From NCBI RefSeq assembly GCF_042140245.1, contig NZ_CP159483.1:496001-560000 (forward strand): a DNA stretch of 64,000 nt, given 5' to 3'. Position 1 is the stretch's first letter. Every line of letters begins with the position of its first letter. Shown in pieces: positions 55,218 to 63,837 of this stretch. Position numbers and translations under genes: made by a program. Origin of the DNA: MH13 sp042140245 (GTDB taxonomy: Bacteria > Pseudomonadota > Alphaproteobacteria > Rhizobiales > MH13). The notes below the pieces were generated by a model that was not told where the DNA came from, made no database searches, and was given only the letters and a program-made list of their open reading frames with translations.

Positions 55218-55823
55218 CTATACTTCTGTCCGGGCTTTCATGGCAGCCGCAAGGGTGCCCTCATCCAGATAGTCCAGCTCACCGCCGACGGGCACGCCAT
55301 GGGCAAGGCGTGTGACGGACACGCCGCAGTTCACCAGCCGGTCAGTGAGATAGTAGGCCGTTGATTGGCCCTCCACCGTGGCGTTGATGGCCAAGATCAC
55401 CTCGCGCACGTCAGCAGCCGTGGCGCGTTCCACCAGGGATTCAATGGAAAGATCATCCGGCCCGACACCATCAAGCGGGGACAGCACGCCGCCGAGCACA
55501 TGGTAGCGACCCCGGCTTGCTTTGGCGCGCTCCAGCGCCCAGAGATCGGCGACATCCTCGACCACCACCAGCACGCTATCCTCGCGGCGCGGGTCAGTGC
55601 ACACCGTGCAGGGGCTGACGGTATCGATGTTGCCGCAGCGTTCGCACTCCATCACATTGTCACGCGCGATGGCCATCGCCTCGGCCAAGGGTCCGAGCAA
55701 TTGGTCTTTGCGTTTGACGAGATGCAGGGCGGCGCGGCGGGCCGAACGTGGCCCAAGGCCCGGCAGTTTGGCGAGCAGCTGAATAAGCCGCTCAATCTCA
55801 GGGCCAACAGTATGATCGCTCAT
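55218..55823 (-). CDS. recR: recombination protein RecR
   Basis: RecFOR-pathway clamp for gap repair. Full-length 201 residues: helix-hairpin-helix LAKLPGLGPRSARRAALHLV near 18-37, zinc-finger cysteines (MECERCGNIDTVSPCTVC) near 58-75, and a Toprim domain (VVVEDVADLWALE, VREVILAINATVEGQ) ending in DRLVNCGVSVTRLAHGVPVG. Part of the conserved dnaX-ybaB-recR order. Its 3' end is duplicated about 1.4 kb away at 53789. Confidence 0.97.
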   Translation of the reverse strand: MSDHTVGPEIERLIQLLAKLPGLGPRSARRAALHLVKRKDQLLGPLAEAMAIARDNVMECERCGNIDTVSPCTVCTDPRREDSVLVVVEDVADLWALERAKASRGRYHVLGGVLSPLDGVGPDDLSIESLVERATAADVREVILAINATVEGQSTAYYLTDRLVNCGVSVTRLAHGVPVGGELDYLDEGTLAAAMKARTEV

Positions 55824-55920
55824 CGATTATCGAACGCTTTTCTCACAACGCGCTGTCGCGAGCGCACAAGTCTGCAACCCCGGATCGCGTCCGGGGCAGG
55901 CCTTTTGTTGACATTGCTTC

Positions 55921-56244
55921 TTACATCCCTGGCAGTTTCATGCCGGGTGGCAGACCCATGCCCTGCATCATGCTTTGGGTTTTTTCAGCCATCATCTGAT
56001 CGGCCTTCATCTTGGCATCGCTGTGTGCGGCGATGAGCAAATCTTCCAAAATCTCAACATCGTCAGGTACCAGCAAGGATGGGTCGATCTTGAGGCCAGA
56101 GAGCTCGCCCTTGCCTGACAACGTGACCGTGACCATGCCGCCGCCTGCAGACCCGTCAATGGTCTCGTCGGCCATCTCAGCCTGCATGGTTTGCATTTTT
56201 TCCTGCATGTCCTTGGCTTGTTTCATCATTTTCATGATGTCCAT
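55921..56244 (-). CDS. nucleoid-associated protein YbaB/EbfC
   Basis: Small DNA-binding protein of 107 residues, usually dimeric. N-terminal helix MDIMKMMKQAKDMQEKMQTM, then the beta core (AGGGMVTVTLSGKGELSGLK) and helix EDLLIAAHSDAKMKADQMMA, with a methionine-rich tail. The ATG (56244) lies inside the 3' end of dnaX, overlapping by 13 bases, so translation is coupled. Confidence 0.95.
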   Translation of the reverse strand: MDIMKMMKQAKDMQEKMQTMQAEMADETIDGSAGGGMVTVTLSGKGELSGLKIDPSLLVPDDVEILEDLLIAAHSDAKMKADQMMAEKTQSMMQGMGLPPGMKLPGM

Positions 56245-58040
56245 GGCGGCTCGTCCTCATCGTCAATGTCGTTCAATGTGTCGTCGATATCGGGTGCGTC
56301 ACCGGTGTCTTCAACCGGCACATCACCTGTCTCGTCTTGTTTGATGCTGCGTACGCCGGTGATGGTTGCGCCAGGAAACGCCTCCATGATGGCCTGCACC
56401 GTTGGGTGTTGGCTGGCATCGGCCTTACGCGCCACTTCGCGCTCAGCGGCCAGCTCGTTCAACGTTTGTGCGTCGGCCTGGCTGTTCACCGAGATCATCC
56501 AGCGCGTGCCGGTCCAGCCCTTCAGCGCTTCGGCGAGGTCCCCCACAAAAGCCTGTGGCGCGCCTGCGGCGAGCCCAATCTCCAGCTGGTTTTCGCCAAA
56601 TGAGACCGGACGGATATAGGCGCGGATCAGCGGTGGCAGCGCGCGGTTGCCGTTCTTTTCGGCGAGCGCGATCAAAGCATCCAAATCGCGCAGCACGACA
56701 GGCTGCGGCTTGGCCTCGGCCTTTGGAGCCTGAACGGCAACAGGTGCCGGTGACTCGCTTTGCGGTGCCAGAGCCAGGGATGCGCGTGCGCCACCGCCAT
56801 TCGACGGTGAAGGAGCGGACGGCTGCGGGATGCTGGTGCCGGAGGGCGCGCCGTCACCCAGCGCTTTGATCGCTTCGTCGGGCGTTGGCAGATCGGCGAC
56901 ATAGCAGAGCCGTACCAGGATCATTTCCGCAGCGATCAGCGGTTTGGGCGCGCGTGAGAGTTCGTCGAGACCCTTCAAAAGCATCTGCCAGGCGCGCGAG
57001 AGCACCTTCACAGAGAGATTCTTGGCCATCTCGGCCAGTCGTGCCTGATTGTCGCCGGTCAGTGCGTCAGACGGGTGATCCGGCATGACTTTGGCGCGTG
57101 TTGCCGCGTGCACAATCTCCGCTAGGTCAGCGATCAATCCCGCTGGGTCCGTACCACGTCCATAAGCCTCGGCAAGCTGGCTGAGCGCGGCCTGGCTGTC
57201 GCCCTTCATGACCGCTTCAAACAACGTGAGCGTCGCTGCTTGATCGGCCAGGTTCAGAAGATCGTGCAAGGATTCAGCGGTGATTGGCGTATCCGCGCTG
57301 GCGCCGGTGTGGGCAATCGCTTGGTCGAGAAGCGACAGACCATCACGGACCGAGCCTTCGGATGCCCGTGCAATCAGACGGATGGCATCCTCTTCAGCTG
57401 ATGCGCCTTCGGCTTCAGTGATTTTGGCCAGGTGCGCCATCATCATCGGCACTTCCACGCGGCGCAGATCGAACCGCTGGCAGCGGGAAAGAATGGTCAC
57501 CGGCACTTTGCCGATCTCAGTGGTGGCGAAGATGAACTTCACATGATCAGGCGGCTCTTCCAGCGTCTTTAGCAACGCGTTGAACGCTGCAGTGGAAAGC
57601 ATGTGCACCTCATCAAGCAGGTACACTTTGAAACGCGCTGACACCGGTGAATAACGCGCCGCATCGGTGATCTCGCGAATGTCGCCGACACCGTTATGGC
57701 TGGCGGCATCCATCTCGATCACGTCGACATGGCGGCCTTCCATAATCGCTTCACAGTGAATGCCCATGGCAGAGAGATCAACCGTCGGCGCGCCATCGCC
57801 AGCCTCGGTCTCATAGTTGAGGCCCCGGGCCAGAATGCGCGCTGTGGTGGTTTTGCCCACGCCGCGAACGCCCGTCAGAATATAGGCCTGGGCGATACGA
57901 CCGATCTCAAACGCGTTGCGCAGCGTCTGCACCATCGGCTCTTGGCCGATCAGATCATCAAAATTGGCGGGACGATATTTGCGGGCGAGAACGCGGTATC
58001 CGCTCTCATGCGTCTCAGCGGTGGTGGTGCTGTCGGCCAT
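56232..58040 (-). CDS. dnaX: DNA polymerase III gamma/tau subunit
   Basis: Clamp-loader ATPase, 602 residues. AAA+ module with Walker A GVRGVGKT (57-64), VDVIEMDAASHNGVGDIREI, LLDEVHMLS and the SRC motif (LSRCQRFDLRR). The zinc-binding cysteines of enterobacterial DnaX are mostly absent (one Cys in MGIHCEAI), normal for this class. The tau-like C-terminal extension is present; no obvious A-rich slippery site was noticed. Start ATG 58040 follows directly after the SRP RNA gene. Confidence 0.96.
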   Translation of the reverse strand: MADSTTTAETHESGYRVLARKYRPANFDDLIGQEPMVQTLRNAFEIGRIAQAYILTGVRGVGKTTTARILARGLNYETEAGDGAPTVDLSAMGIHCEAIMEGRHVDVIEMDAASHNGVGDIREITDAARYSPVSARFKVYLLDEVHMLSTAAFNALLKTLEEPPDHVKFIFATTEIGKVPVTILSRCQRFDLRRVEVPMMMAHLAKITEAEGASAEEDAIRLIARASEGSVRDGLSLLDQAIAHTGASADTPITAESLHDLLNLADQAATLTLFEAVMKGDSQAALSQLAEAYGRGTDPAGLIADLAEIVHAATRAKVMPDHPSDALTGDNQARLAEMAKNLSVKVLSRAWQMLLKGLDELSRAPKPLIAAEMILVRLCYVADLPTPDEAIKALGDGAPSGTSIPQPSAPSPSNGGGARASLALAPQSESPAPVAVQAPKAEAKPQPVVLRDLDALIALAEKNGNRALPPLIRAYIRPVSFGENQLEIGLAAGAPQAFVGDLAEALKGWTGTRWMISVNSQADAQTLNELAAEREVARKADASQHPTVQAIMEAFPGATITGVRSIKQDETGDVPVEDTGDAPDIDDTLNDIDDEDEPPWTS

Positions 58041-58073
58041 GCGCGCCCGGTGGTCCTGATCCTGCGAGGAAAA

Positions 58074-58184
58074 AGGGTGGAAGGCTGGAACGGCGACCCG
58101 AACCGGAAAACTCGTTGGGGCTGCTTCCTTCCGGACCTGACCCGATTGGCGAGCGGCTCGTCCGCCGCCAACCTTCCACTCCCT
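58074..58184 (-). ncRNA. ffs: signal recognition particle RNA, small bacterial type (4.5S)
   Basis: The minus strand of 58119-58142 reads GGTCAGGTCCGGAAGGAAGC followed by AGCC: the conserved symmetric and asymmetric loops bound by Ffh. The ends pair: GTGGAAGG (58179-58172) with CCTTCCAC (58084-58077), followed by a T run at about 58074-58070. Length about 110 bases fits the 4.5S class. A possible promoter is TGGACA (58212-58207) with an AT-rich box before the RNA. Placement directly upstream of dnaX is common in alphaproteobacteria. Confidence 0.93.
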
Positions 58185-58256
58185 ATATCGTATGCGGGGT
58201 TGGCTTTGTCCAGTTCCCGTGCTGGACCTTACCCAAGAAGGTGCTAGAGAGCGTTC

Positions 58257-58667
58257 ATGACGGACTTCAACCTAGACGCGCGGCTTGCCGCCGACAGCCT
58301 TCCCCTCTGCCAGACCGATATGAGCCTATTACGCGTTTCACGCGATGCACGCTTTGCCTGGCTTATCCTCATTCCAAAACGCGATGATCTGGCCGATCTG
58401 GTGGACCTGTCGCCGGACGATGAAACCCGCGTGATGGCCGACATACGCGCGGCCTCTTTGGCCCTGCGCGAAGTCACCCAATGCCACAAGCTGAATGTCG
58501 CCTCTCTGGGCAACATGGTGCGGCAGCTGCACGTGCACATCATCGCCCGCTTTGAAGACGATGCCGCCTGGCCAGGCCCAATATGGGGTGTCGGCGAAGC
58601 TGAACCACTTGATACTCTGCCTGACTGGGCGCAGAGCGTCCGGGCAAGTCTTGGGTGGTCAGCATGA
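58257..58667 (+). CDS. HIT-family protein
   Basis: Small nucleotide hydrolase/transferase-like protein, 136 residues. The histidine triad is QLHVHIIAR at about residues 89-97, following LNVASLGNMVR. The N-terminal strand WLILIPKRDDL is typical of the alphaproteobacterial HIT group. The stop overlaps the nudC start (ATGA), so the two are coupled; both act on nucleotides, which fits but does not define the substrate. Confidence 0.93.
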   Translation: MTDFNLDARLAADSLPLCQTDMSLLRVSRDARFAWLILIPKRDDLADLVDLSPDDETRVMADIRAASLALREVTQCHKLNVASLGNMVRQLHVHIIARFEDDAAWPGPIWGVGEAEPLDTLPDWAQSVRASLGWSA

Positions 58668-59623
58668 GCAGTGTGGCCGCCCTTTTTGCCAGCCTGCCAC
58701 GCGCGGAACTCGCCGCCAAGACCGGCTTTTCCGGCGGGCGCACCGATCGTCATGGCGACCGGCGTGATGATGATGCTTTCCTGGATGCCCAGGAGGCCAA
58801 AGCGCGCTTCCTTTTGTTTGATGGCGCGGCACTGGTGGAGGGCGATCACGGTCCGAACCGCATGTACCACGCCAAGCTTTCGGCCGATGTCGACGCTGAA
58901 ACACGCGTCTATTGCGGTGAGGATGCCGACGGGCCGGTCTACGCCTACACGCTGAAAGCATCCGAAAGCACCGAAGATGTTGGCGGTCTTGCCACCACGC
59001 CGCCCGCGCAACAACCGTTGCGGCCTTTCGCCGAAAGCTTCGACATTCTGGACCATCATCTTGGGCTGCTCGCAGAAGCCGCTTCACTGACGGGCTGGCA
59101 TTTGCGGCATAAGTTCTGCGCCAAATGCGGCGGCATCACGCGCAATGAACAGGCTGGCTGGCGGCGACGCTGCGATGACTGCGGTACGATGCATTTTCCG
59201 CGCACCGATCCGGTGGTGATCATGAATGTGGTGGACCCGGCAACCGGCGATGTGTTGATGGGCCGTCAGGAAAAGTTTGCAGCGGGCATGTTCTCCTGCC
59301 TTGCCGGGTTTGTGGAACCGGGCGAGACTCTGGAAGATGCGGTGCGGCGCGAGGTGCTGGAAGAAGCAGGCATTCCGCTGGGCCGCATCACCTACAAAGC
59401 CTCGCAGCCTTGGCCATTCCCCTCAACGCTGATGATGGGTTTTGAGGGTGAAGCACTGGCGCGCGACATCACGTTGGATGAGGCCGAGCTTGTCGAAGCG
59501 CGCTGGTTTTCCAAAGACGAACTGCATGCCTATGCGCCCAACCCGCGTGACGCAGGGCTGATTTCCATACCCCCAAAACTCGCCATCGCCCGCGCGTTGT
59601 TGGATGACTATTTGGGGGTGTGA
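58664..59623 (+). CDS. nudC: NAD+ diphosphatase NudC
   Basis: Nudix hydrolase that cleaves NAD(H) and can decap NAD-capped RNA; 319 residues. The zinc ribbon has CAKCGG near 148 and CDDCG near 168. The Nudix box GFVEPGETLEDA continues with RREVLEEAG near 215-237, and SQPWPFPSTLMMGF is the NudC-specific element. ATG 58664 overlaps the HIT gene stop. The N-terminal domain (about 1-120) is the usual non-catalytic one. Confidence 0.95.
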   Translation: MSSVAALFASLPRAELAAKTGFSGGRTDRHGDRRDDDAFLDAQEAKARFLLFDGAALVEGDHGPNRMYHAKLSADVDAETRVYCGEDADGPVYAYTLKASESTEDVGGLATTPPAQQPLRPFAESFDILDHHLGLLAEAASLTGWHLRHKFCAKCGGITRNEQAGWRRRCDDCGTMHFPRTDPVVIMNVVDPATGDVLMGRQEKFAAGMFSCLAGFVEPGETLEDAVRREVLEEAGIPLGRITYKASQPWPFPSTLMMGFEGEALARDITLDEAELVEARWFSKDELHAYAPNPRDAGLISIPPKLAIARALLDDYLGV

Positions 59624-59647
59624 GGCGCCTGTCACCAATGAGGCCGC

Positions 59648-60538
59648 TCAAGGCGCCTCGATCTCATAGAACAGGCGGGGCGCCTGTGGGTCGTCGGACT
59701 TCACTCCCAAAGCTATCGTTCCAGCACCGCTGAGAACGACGGTTCGGCGCAGCACAACCAGTTGTTCGCCAGACTGGCTTACCACCAGGCTTCCTGACGA
59801 GCTGTGGTCTTCGAACTCCACCAGGCCGTTTGCCAGCCGGATCGTCGCATGCTGTCGAGAGACAGTTTGAACAAGCACCTGAAGGGCGTTCTCGGGCAGA
59901 CGCCCGACACTCAGTGGCTCGCCTTCGCTGATCTCCCAACGCCGCCCTTCATAGTCGATCACGGCTTTGGGTGCGGCATTCTCCTTGTGATCGGGATCCA
60001 GAATCTGGGTTCGATCCCCATCGCCTTCAATTTGCAACGAGTAGACGCGCGATGCTTCACGTCGTCCCTTCAAACGAAAAGGCGAGATGCTGACATAGTG
60101 TCGTTTGCTCACCAGAGCCAGATTCTTGAAAGAGGCCTCGCCAACAAGCACCTCACGTGAATTGGACAGCGCGCACAACCTAGCTGCGGCGTTTACGCAG
60201 TCCCCGAAAATGTCGCTGTCGAGGCAAACAAACGTGCCCGACTCCAAGCCCGCATGCACTTTAAGGTCGCCCTCTCCGGTGGCCTGGATCATCTCGTATG
60301 CGGCCAGATGAGCGTCGTTGGGTAAGGAAAACCAACACAATATGTCGTCACCGGCGGACTTCACGAAGGTACCGCCGTGACGTGCAACGATGGCCTTCAG
60401 GTGCTCCAGAAAAGCGCCGATGATGGCGGCCGCCTGTTGATTGCCCACCTTTTGGTAGAGCGGCGTGCTTCCAGATACATCGGCGAAAAGAACGGCACCT
60501 GTCTTGCTCTCAGAGCTGGTTGAATCTGCGTGATCCAA
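59648..60538 (-). CDS. class III nucleotidyl cyclase with C-terminal FHA domain
   Basis: Cytoplasmic signalling enzyme of 296 residues. Cyclase homology domain at about 14-170: metal Asp20 (FADVSGSTP) and Asp64 (SAGDDIL), adenine-selecting Lys60, Asp113, and the transition-state pair Asn116 and Arg120 (GDCVNAAARL), so catalysis, probably of cAMP, is expected. FHA domain at about 200-290 with GRLPENALQ and SRQHATIRL and SSSGS, a phosphothreonine reader. Start is TTG 60538, the only start near. Lies 217 bases downstream of an NTF2-like/LuxR regulator gene on the same strand. Confidence 0.86.
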   Translation of the reverse strand: MDHADSTSSESKTGAVLFADVSGSTPLYQKVGNQQAAAIIGAFLEHLKAIVARHGGTFVKSAGDDILCWFSLPNDAHLAAYEMIQATGEGDLKVHAGLESGTFVCLDSDIFGDCVNAAARLCALSNSREVLVGEASFKNLALVSKRHYVSISPFRLKGRREASRVYSLQIEGDGDRTQILDPDHKENAAPKAVIDYEGRRWEISEGEPLSVGRLPENALQVLVQTVSRQHATIRLANGLVEFEDHSSSGSLVVSQSGEQLVVLRRTVVLSGAGTIALGVKSDDPQAPRLFYEIEAP

Positions 60539-60755
60539 GGCTGCGGAATCCTCGAACGTCCTGATATCTGACCTGAAAAGGCTTTGCAGGTTTGATCAAT
60601 AATGGAAAGAGTCGACCTATGTGCGCGGGTAGAAAGCGGTTGGCCAATACAGCAGTTTGCTCTCCCATCAATATATGCTGTGCCATATGAGGATTTGTGA
60701 ACTGCTGTACGATCCACTCGCCAAGCGCACGAGACACTCTCGCTGCTCATAAGCC

Positions 60756-61736
60756 TTAGACACTAAAGCTCACAAGCTTTCTCAAAAGTTCCACCTGGCT
60801 GCTGACCTCAACCTTTTCGAAGACCCTTTTGAGGTGCGTTTTCACCGTGTTGATCGATATGCCGAGTTCTTCAGCAATGCCTGCCACGTCAAAGCCAGCT
60901 GCGATCATCCTAATGGTTTCAGCTTGCGCATCTGATAGCGCATGGATGATGCGTGCGATATCAATCTGCTGGTCGAGGTTTGGATGGTTGCCAAAGAGGA
61001 CGTAGACGCGCCCGTCGGCAACCTTCACCCAACAAACCAGCGAGGCGCCCTCATCATTTTCTCCCAGGACGACGGGCAGTGTAACAGAGCCACCGCCAGC
61101 AGAGGCAGCGCGGTTGTATTTTGCAAAGGCTGTTAGTTCGTGTGCTCTCGCAACCTGTCGTCTGAGTTCACGATCCCAGTCCAGGTTTGCAGCACGCAGC
61201 GTGCCCTGACTTAACCTCAGCGCTCGAAAGCTCTCTAGAGCCATTGAAGCCGCCTGGTTCATCCAAACAACACTGCAGTTAGCGGTAACTTCCAGTGTCG
61301 GAGAGGCCGTATCTCGCAGGGGTTGCGACCATACGCCGTGGAAAACGATCTGCCAACGCCCGTCACGTCGCTCCAACAAACGAAAATTGTTGGAAAGACT
61401 AGCAAGGGCGCGTGGATTTTGTGTTTCGACGATGACTTGATCAAAGGTGGCCCAGGCTAAATCGCCGCGAACCCATATCCTGATGTTTTCCCGTGTAACA
61501 TTCGCCTTGATTTCCTCAGGCTCAATTTCCATTGCCTCGAAAATGTTGTCCCGGAAAGTGGCAAATCCATTGGCAATCTGGAGCGTTCCACACTCCATTA
61601 TACTATGAAATTCTTCGTTGGTGACCCAATTTTCTAGCCAGCGATCTTTGTCGCGAGCCATGTAGCTATCAAGATCCGCTTCTATGACATCGAGTATCTC
61701 GCGCTGATCAGCTGAAAATTGAGAGTTCTGTTCCAT
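60756..61736 (-). CDS. NTF2-like domain fused to LuxR-type DNA-binding domain
   Basis: Unusual one-component regulator of 326 residues. Residues about 10-140 look like a SnoaL/NTF2-like pocket domain (MARDKDRWLENWVTNEEFHS, VRGDLAWATFDQVIVETQ, LLERRDGRWQIVFHGVWS). A middle PAS-like region (about 145-250, VTANCSVVWMNQAASMALES) precedes a LuxR helix-turn-helix at about 265-322 (LSDAQAETIRMIAAGFDVAG, IAEELGISINTVKTHLKRVF). The domain order suggests a small-molecule or redox sensor. It lies upstream of the cyclase-FHA gene on the same strand. Confidence 0.82.
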   Translation of the reverse strand: MEQNSQFSADQREILDVIEADLDSYMARDKDRWLENWVTNEEFHSIMECGTLQIANGFATFRDNIFEAMEIEPEEIKANVTRENIRIWVRGDLAWATFDQVIVETQNPRALASLSNNFRLLERRDGRWQIVFHGVWSQPLRDTASPTLEVTANCSVVWMNQAASMALESFRALRLSQGTLRAANLDWDRELRRQVARAHELTAFAKYNRAASAGGGSVTLPVVLGENDEGASLVCWVKVADGRVYVLFGNHPNLDQQIDIARIIHALSDAQAETIRMIAAGFDVAGIAEELGISINTVKTHLKRVFEKVEVSSQVELLRKLVSFSV

Positions 61737-62198
61737 TGTATATTGACGCCATTTACAGGGGTCTGGGCAACCGGATGGTATGTTGACGGGCTGCCGCTCC
61801 GTTCGAAAACCATCTGACCCAAGTGTTCTTTATCGTCGCACGCAACCTCACGACATACACGTTCACCCGCGACCTCTTGGTTTTGGACGCGCCTCCAAAA
61901 AAATGAAAATAGGCGTCCTGGTCCTCCACCGTAACTCCGGCAAAATGGCCGACTTTGTTGCTGTTGCGGCGCAGCCTATCCCAATCCGACATTCCAGCCA
62001 TCTCCATGACGAACTTCTTTCTGGAGAAGGCTTAACCCCAGTCAGGAACAAGGGCAGTCACCCGCAGGGATGACAAACTTTGCAATCTGCTACGATCAAT
62101 TTGATTTTTATTGCTTACTGAGGCAACGGCTCTGTGGGTCCAATTGTTTGAACTCTCGAATCTCCACTTCCGCTCTTTGTAGACGTCGAGGCAGCAGT
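61737..62198. other. 462-base gap between the LuxR-type regulator and xseA
   Basis: Longest stretch without a confident gene. It holds only short open frames on both strands, the best being 84 residues on the minus strand at 61753-62007 (starting MEMAGMSDWDRLRRNSNKVG), which I do not recognise. The stretch is less GC-rich than its surroundings and should hold the promoter of the LuxR-type gene; no operator palindrome was noticed. Confidence 0.5.
61753..62007 (-). CDS. possible small hypothetical protein
   Basis: 84-residue open frame starting ATG 62007; GAAG lies upstream. It reads VTVEDQDAYFHFFGGASKTK and is basic towards the end; no family is recognised and it may be spurious. It fills part of the gap upstream of the LuxR-type regulator on the same strand. 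Confidence 0.25.
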   Translation of the reverse strand: MEMAGMSDWDRLRRNSNKVGHFAGVTVEDQDAYFHFFGGASKTKRSRVNVYVVRLRATIKNTWVRWFSNGAAARQHTIRLPRPL

Positions 62199-63782
62199 CT
62201 AATCAAACAAGCTTTCCTGCTTGGGTGTCGGACGGGCATCGACGACGCGCTTAGGTTTGGCCGATTTGGGCTTGGAAACCTTAGGCGGCGAACCGCCTGT
62301 CGCCTCACCAACAATCGCATCGCGGGTGCCATCGGCCAGTTCGATCTGCACCGCGCCCGCCGCATCCAGCGCTGCGACCTGGCGGAGGGGAGTGCCCGCT
62401 TCATCGCGGATAACCGCAAAGCCACGGTCCAGCACGCGGCGGTAGTTGAACGCATCAAGCAGCTTCGCGCGTTGGGCGACCTTGTCCCACTTCACGGTTA
62501 GCTGCTGGCGCATGGCGCGCAACATGGCTGCGTCTAAGCGGGCCAGCGTCTTTTGCCCCTCACCCACCAGCCGTTCCACAGCGCGTGGAGATACGCGGCT
62601 GCCAAGATTGGCCAGCCGATCTTTTTGCCGTTGGCGACGCTGATCCAGGGCGCGGGTGAGCTTGTCGCCCTGGACACGAACACCCTGACGCCGCTCGGCA
62701 ATGCCTTGCGTGATAATGCGCGGAGTAAGCCTCCCTGCCACGCGGTCCAGCCTGCCACGCTGGGTTAATGTCCCGCGTGTCAGCGCTTGGGCCAAGCGTA
62801 GGCTCGCCTGATCCAGCCTCTGGCGCGGCGTTGTTAGAAGCGCGTCCGGCTGGGGTAGAGCTCGAGCCAGCGCGCGCAGATCGCGGCGACGGGTTTCGAC
62901 GCCTCTTAGTGCTGAGGCCGTCAGGCGGCGGGCAAGATCATCAACGGTGAGCACCAGGTCGGCCTTCACCGGCACCACCATTTCCGCAGCGCCAGTTGGT
63001 GTGGGCGCGCGCACATCGGCGGCATAGTCGATCAGCGTCCAATCGGTCTCATGGCCAACCGCTGAGACCAGCGGGATCATGCTTTCAGCCGCAGCGCGGG
63101 CAACCACTTCCTCATTGAACGACCAAAGATCTTCCAAGCTGCCGCCACCACGCGCAACGATCAGCACGTCCGGCTGGGGGATCGGCCCGCCCGGCTCAAG
63201 TGCGTTGAAGCCATGGATGGCGTTCGCCACTTCCTTAGCGCTGGTCTCGCCCTGCACCCGTACCGGCCAGACCAGAACATGGGCGGGCGTGCGATCTGAC
63301 AGGCGGTGCAAGATATCGCGGATCACGGCGCCGGAGGGTGACGTCACCACGCCAATGACCTTTGGCAAAAAAGGCAAAAGCTGTTTGCGCTCTTCAGCGA
63401 AAAGGCCCTCGGCGGCGAGCTTTTTGCGGCGCTCATCCAGCAGTTTCATCAGCGCACCGACGCCTGCTGGCTCGATCCGGTCGATTACCAGCTGGTAGCG
63501 CGACTGCCCCGGAAAGGTGGTCATGCGTCCGGTGGCAATCACCTCCAAACCTTCTTCAGGCTTGAAGGTCAGCTTGCTGGCCGTGCCCTTCCACATGACA
63601 GAGGAAAGCACAGCGCGATCATCTTTCAGATCGGTGTAGATATGCCCTGATGCAGGTCGGCTGACCCGTCCCAACTCTCCGCGCACCCGCACATAGCCAA
63701 ACGCATCTTCAACGGTGCGCTTGACGGCGGAGGAAATCTCGCTGACGGAGTATTCGGGCGTGTTGGATGGGGTCTCGCTCAT
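62199..63782 (-). CDS. xseA: exodeoxyribonuclease VII large subunit
   Basis: Single-strand DNA exonuclease subunit, 527 residues. N-terminal OB fold (YVRVRGELGRVSRPASGHIY, then DLKDDRAVLSSVMWKG), the catalytic domain with GVVTSPSGAVIRDILHRLSD, IVARGGGSLEDLWSFN and VSAVGHETDWTLIDYAAD, then a long coiled region and a short basic tail (PKVSKPKSAKPKRVVDARP). ATG 63782 is chosen. xseB is not adjacent here. Divergent from rsmE. Confidence 0.95.
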   Translation of the reverse strand: MSETPSNTPEYSVSEISSAVKRTVEDAFGYVRVRGELGRVSRPASGHIYTDLKDDRAVLSSVMWKGTASKLTFKPEEGLEVIATGRMTTFPGQSRYQLVIDRIEPAGVGALMKLLDERRKKLAAEGLFAEERKQLLPFLPKVIGVVTSPSGAVIRDILHRLSDRTPAHVLVWPVRVQGETSAKEVANAIHGFNALEPGGPIPQPDVLIVARGGGSLEDLWSFNEEVVARAAAESMIPLVSAVGHETDWTLIDYAADVRAPTPTGAAEMVVPVKADLVLTVDDLARRLTASALRGVETRRRDLRALARALPQPDALLTTPRQRLDQASLRLAQALTRGTLTQRGRLDRVAGRLTPRIITQGIAERRQGVRVQGDKLTRALDQRRQRQKDRLANLGSRVSPRAVERLVGEGQKTLARLDAAMLRAMRQQLTVKWDKVAQRAKLLDAFNYRRVLDRGFAVIRDEAGTPLRQVAALDAAGAVQIELADGTRDAIVGEATGGSPPKVSKPKSAKPKRVVDARPTPKQESLFD

Positions 63783-63837
63783 GCGAGCACCCTGCCGCGC
63801 CCATCGATTCGGAGCAAGGGTTTCGGAGCATGCGTTG

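Noticed and set aside
60510..60737. 75-residue minus-strand frame between the LuxR-type gene and the cyclase gene
   Set aside because: Starts at GTG with weak ribosome site, overlaps the cyclase start, and matches no family I know; kept only as a possibility.
62070..62198. Expected small DUF2093-type gene downstream of xseA
   Set aside because: No matching frame is present in this gap.
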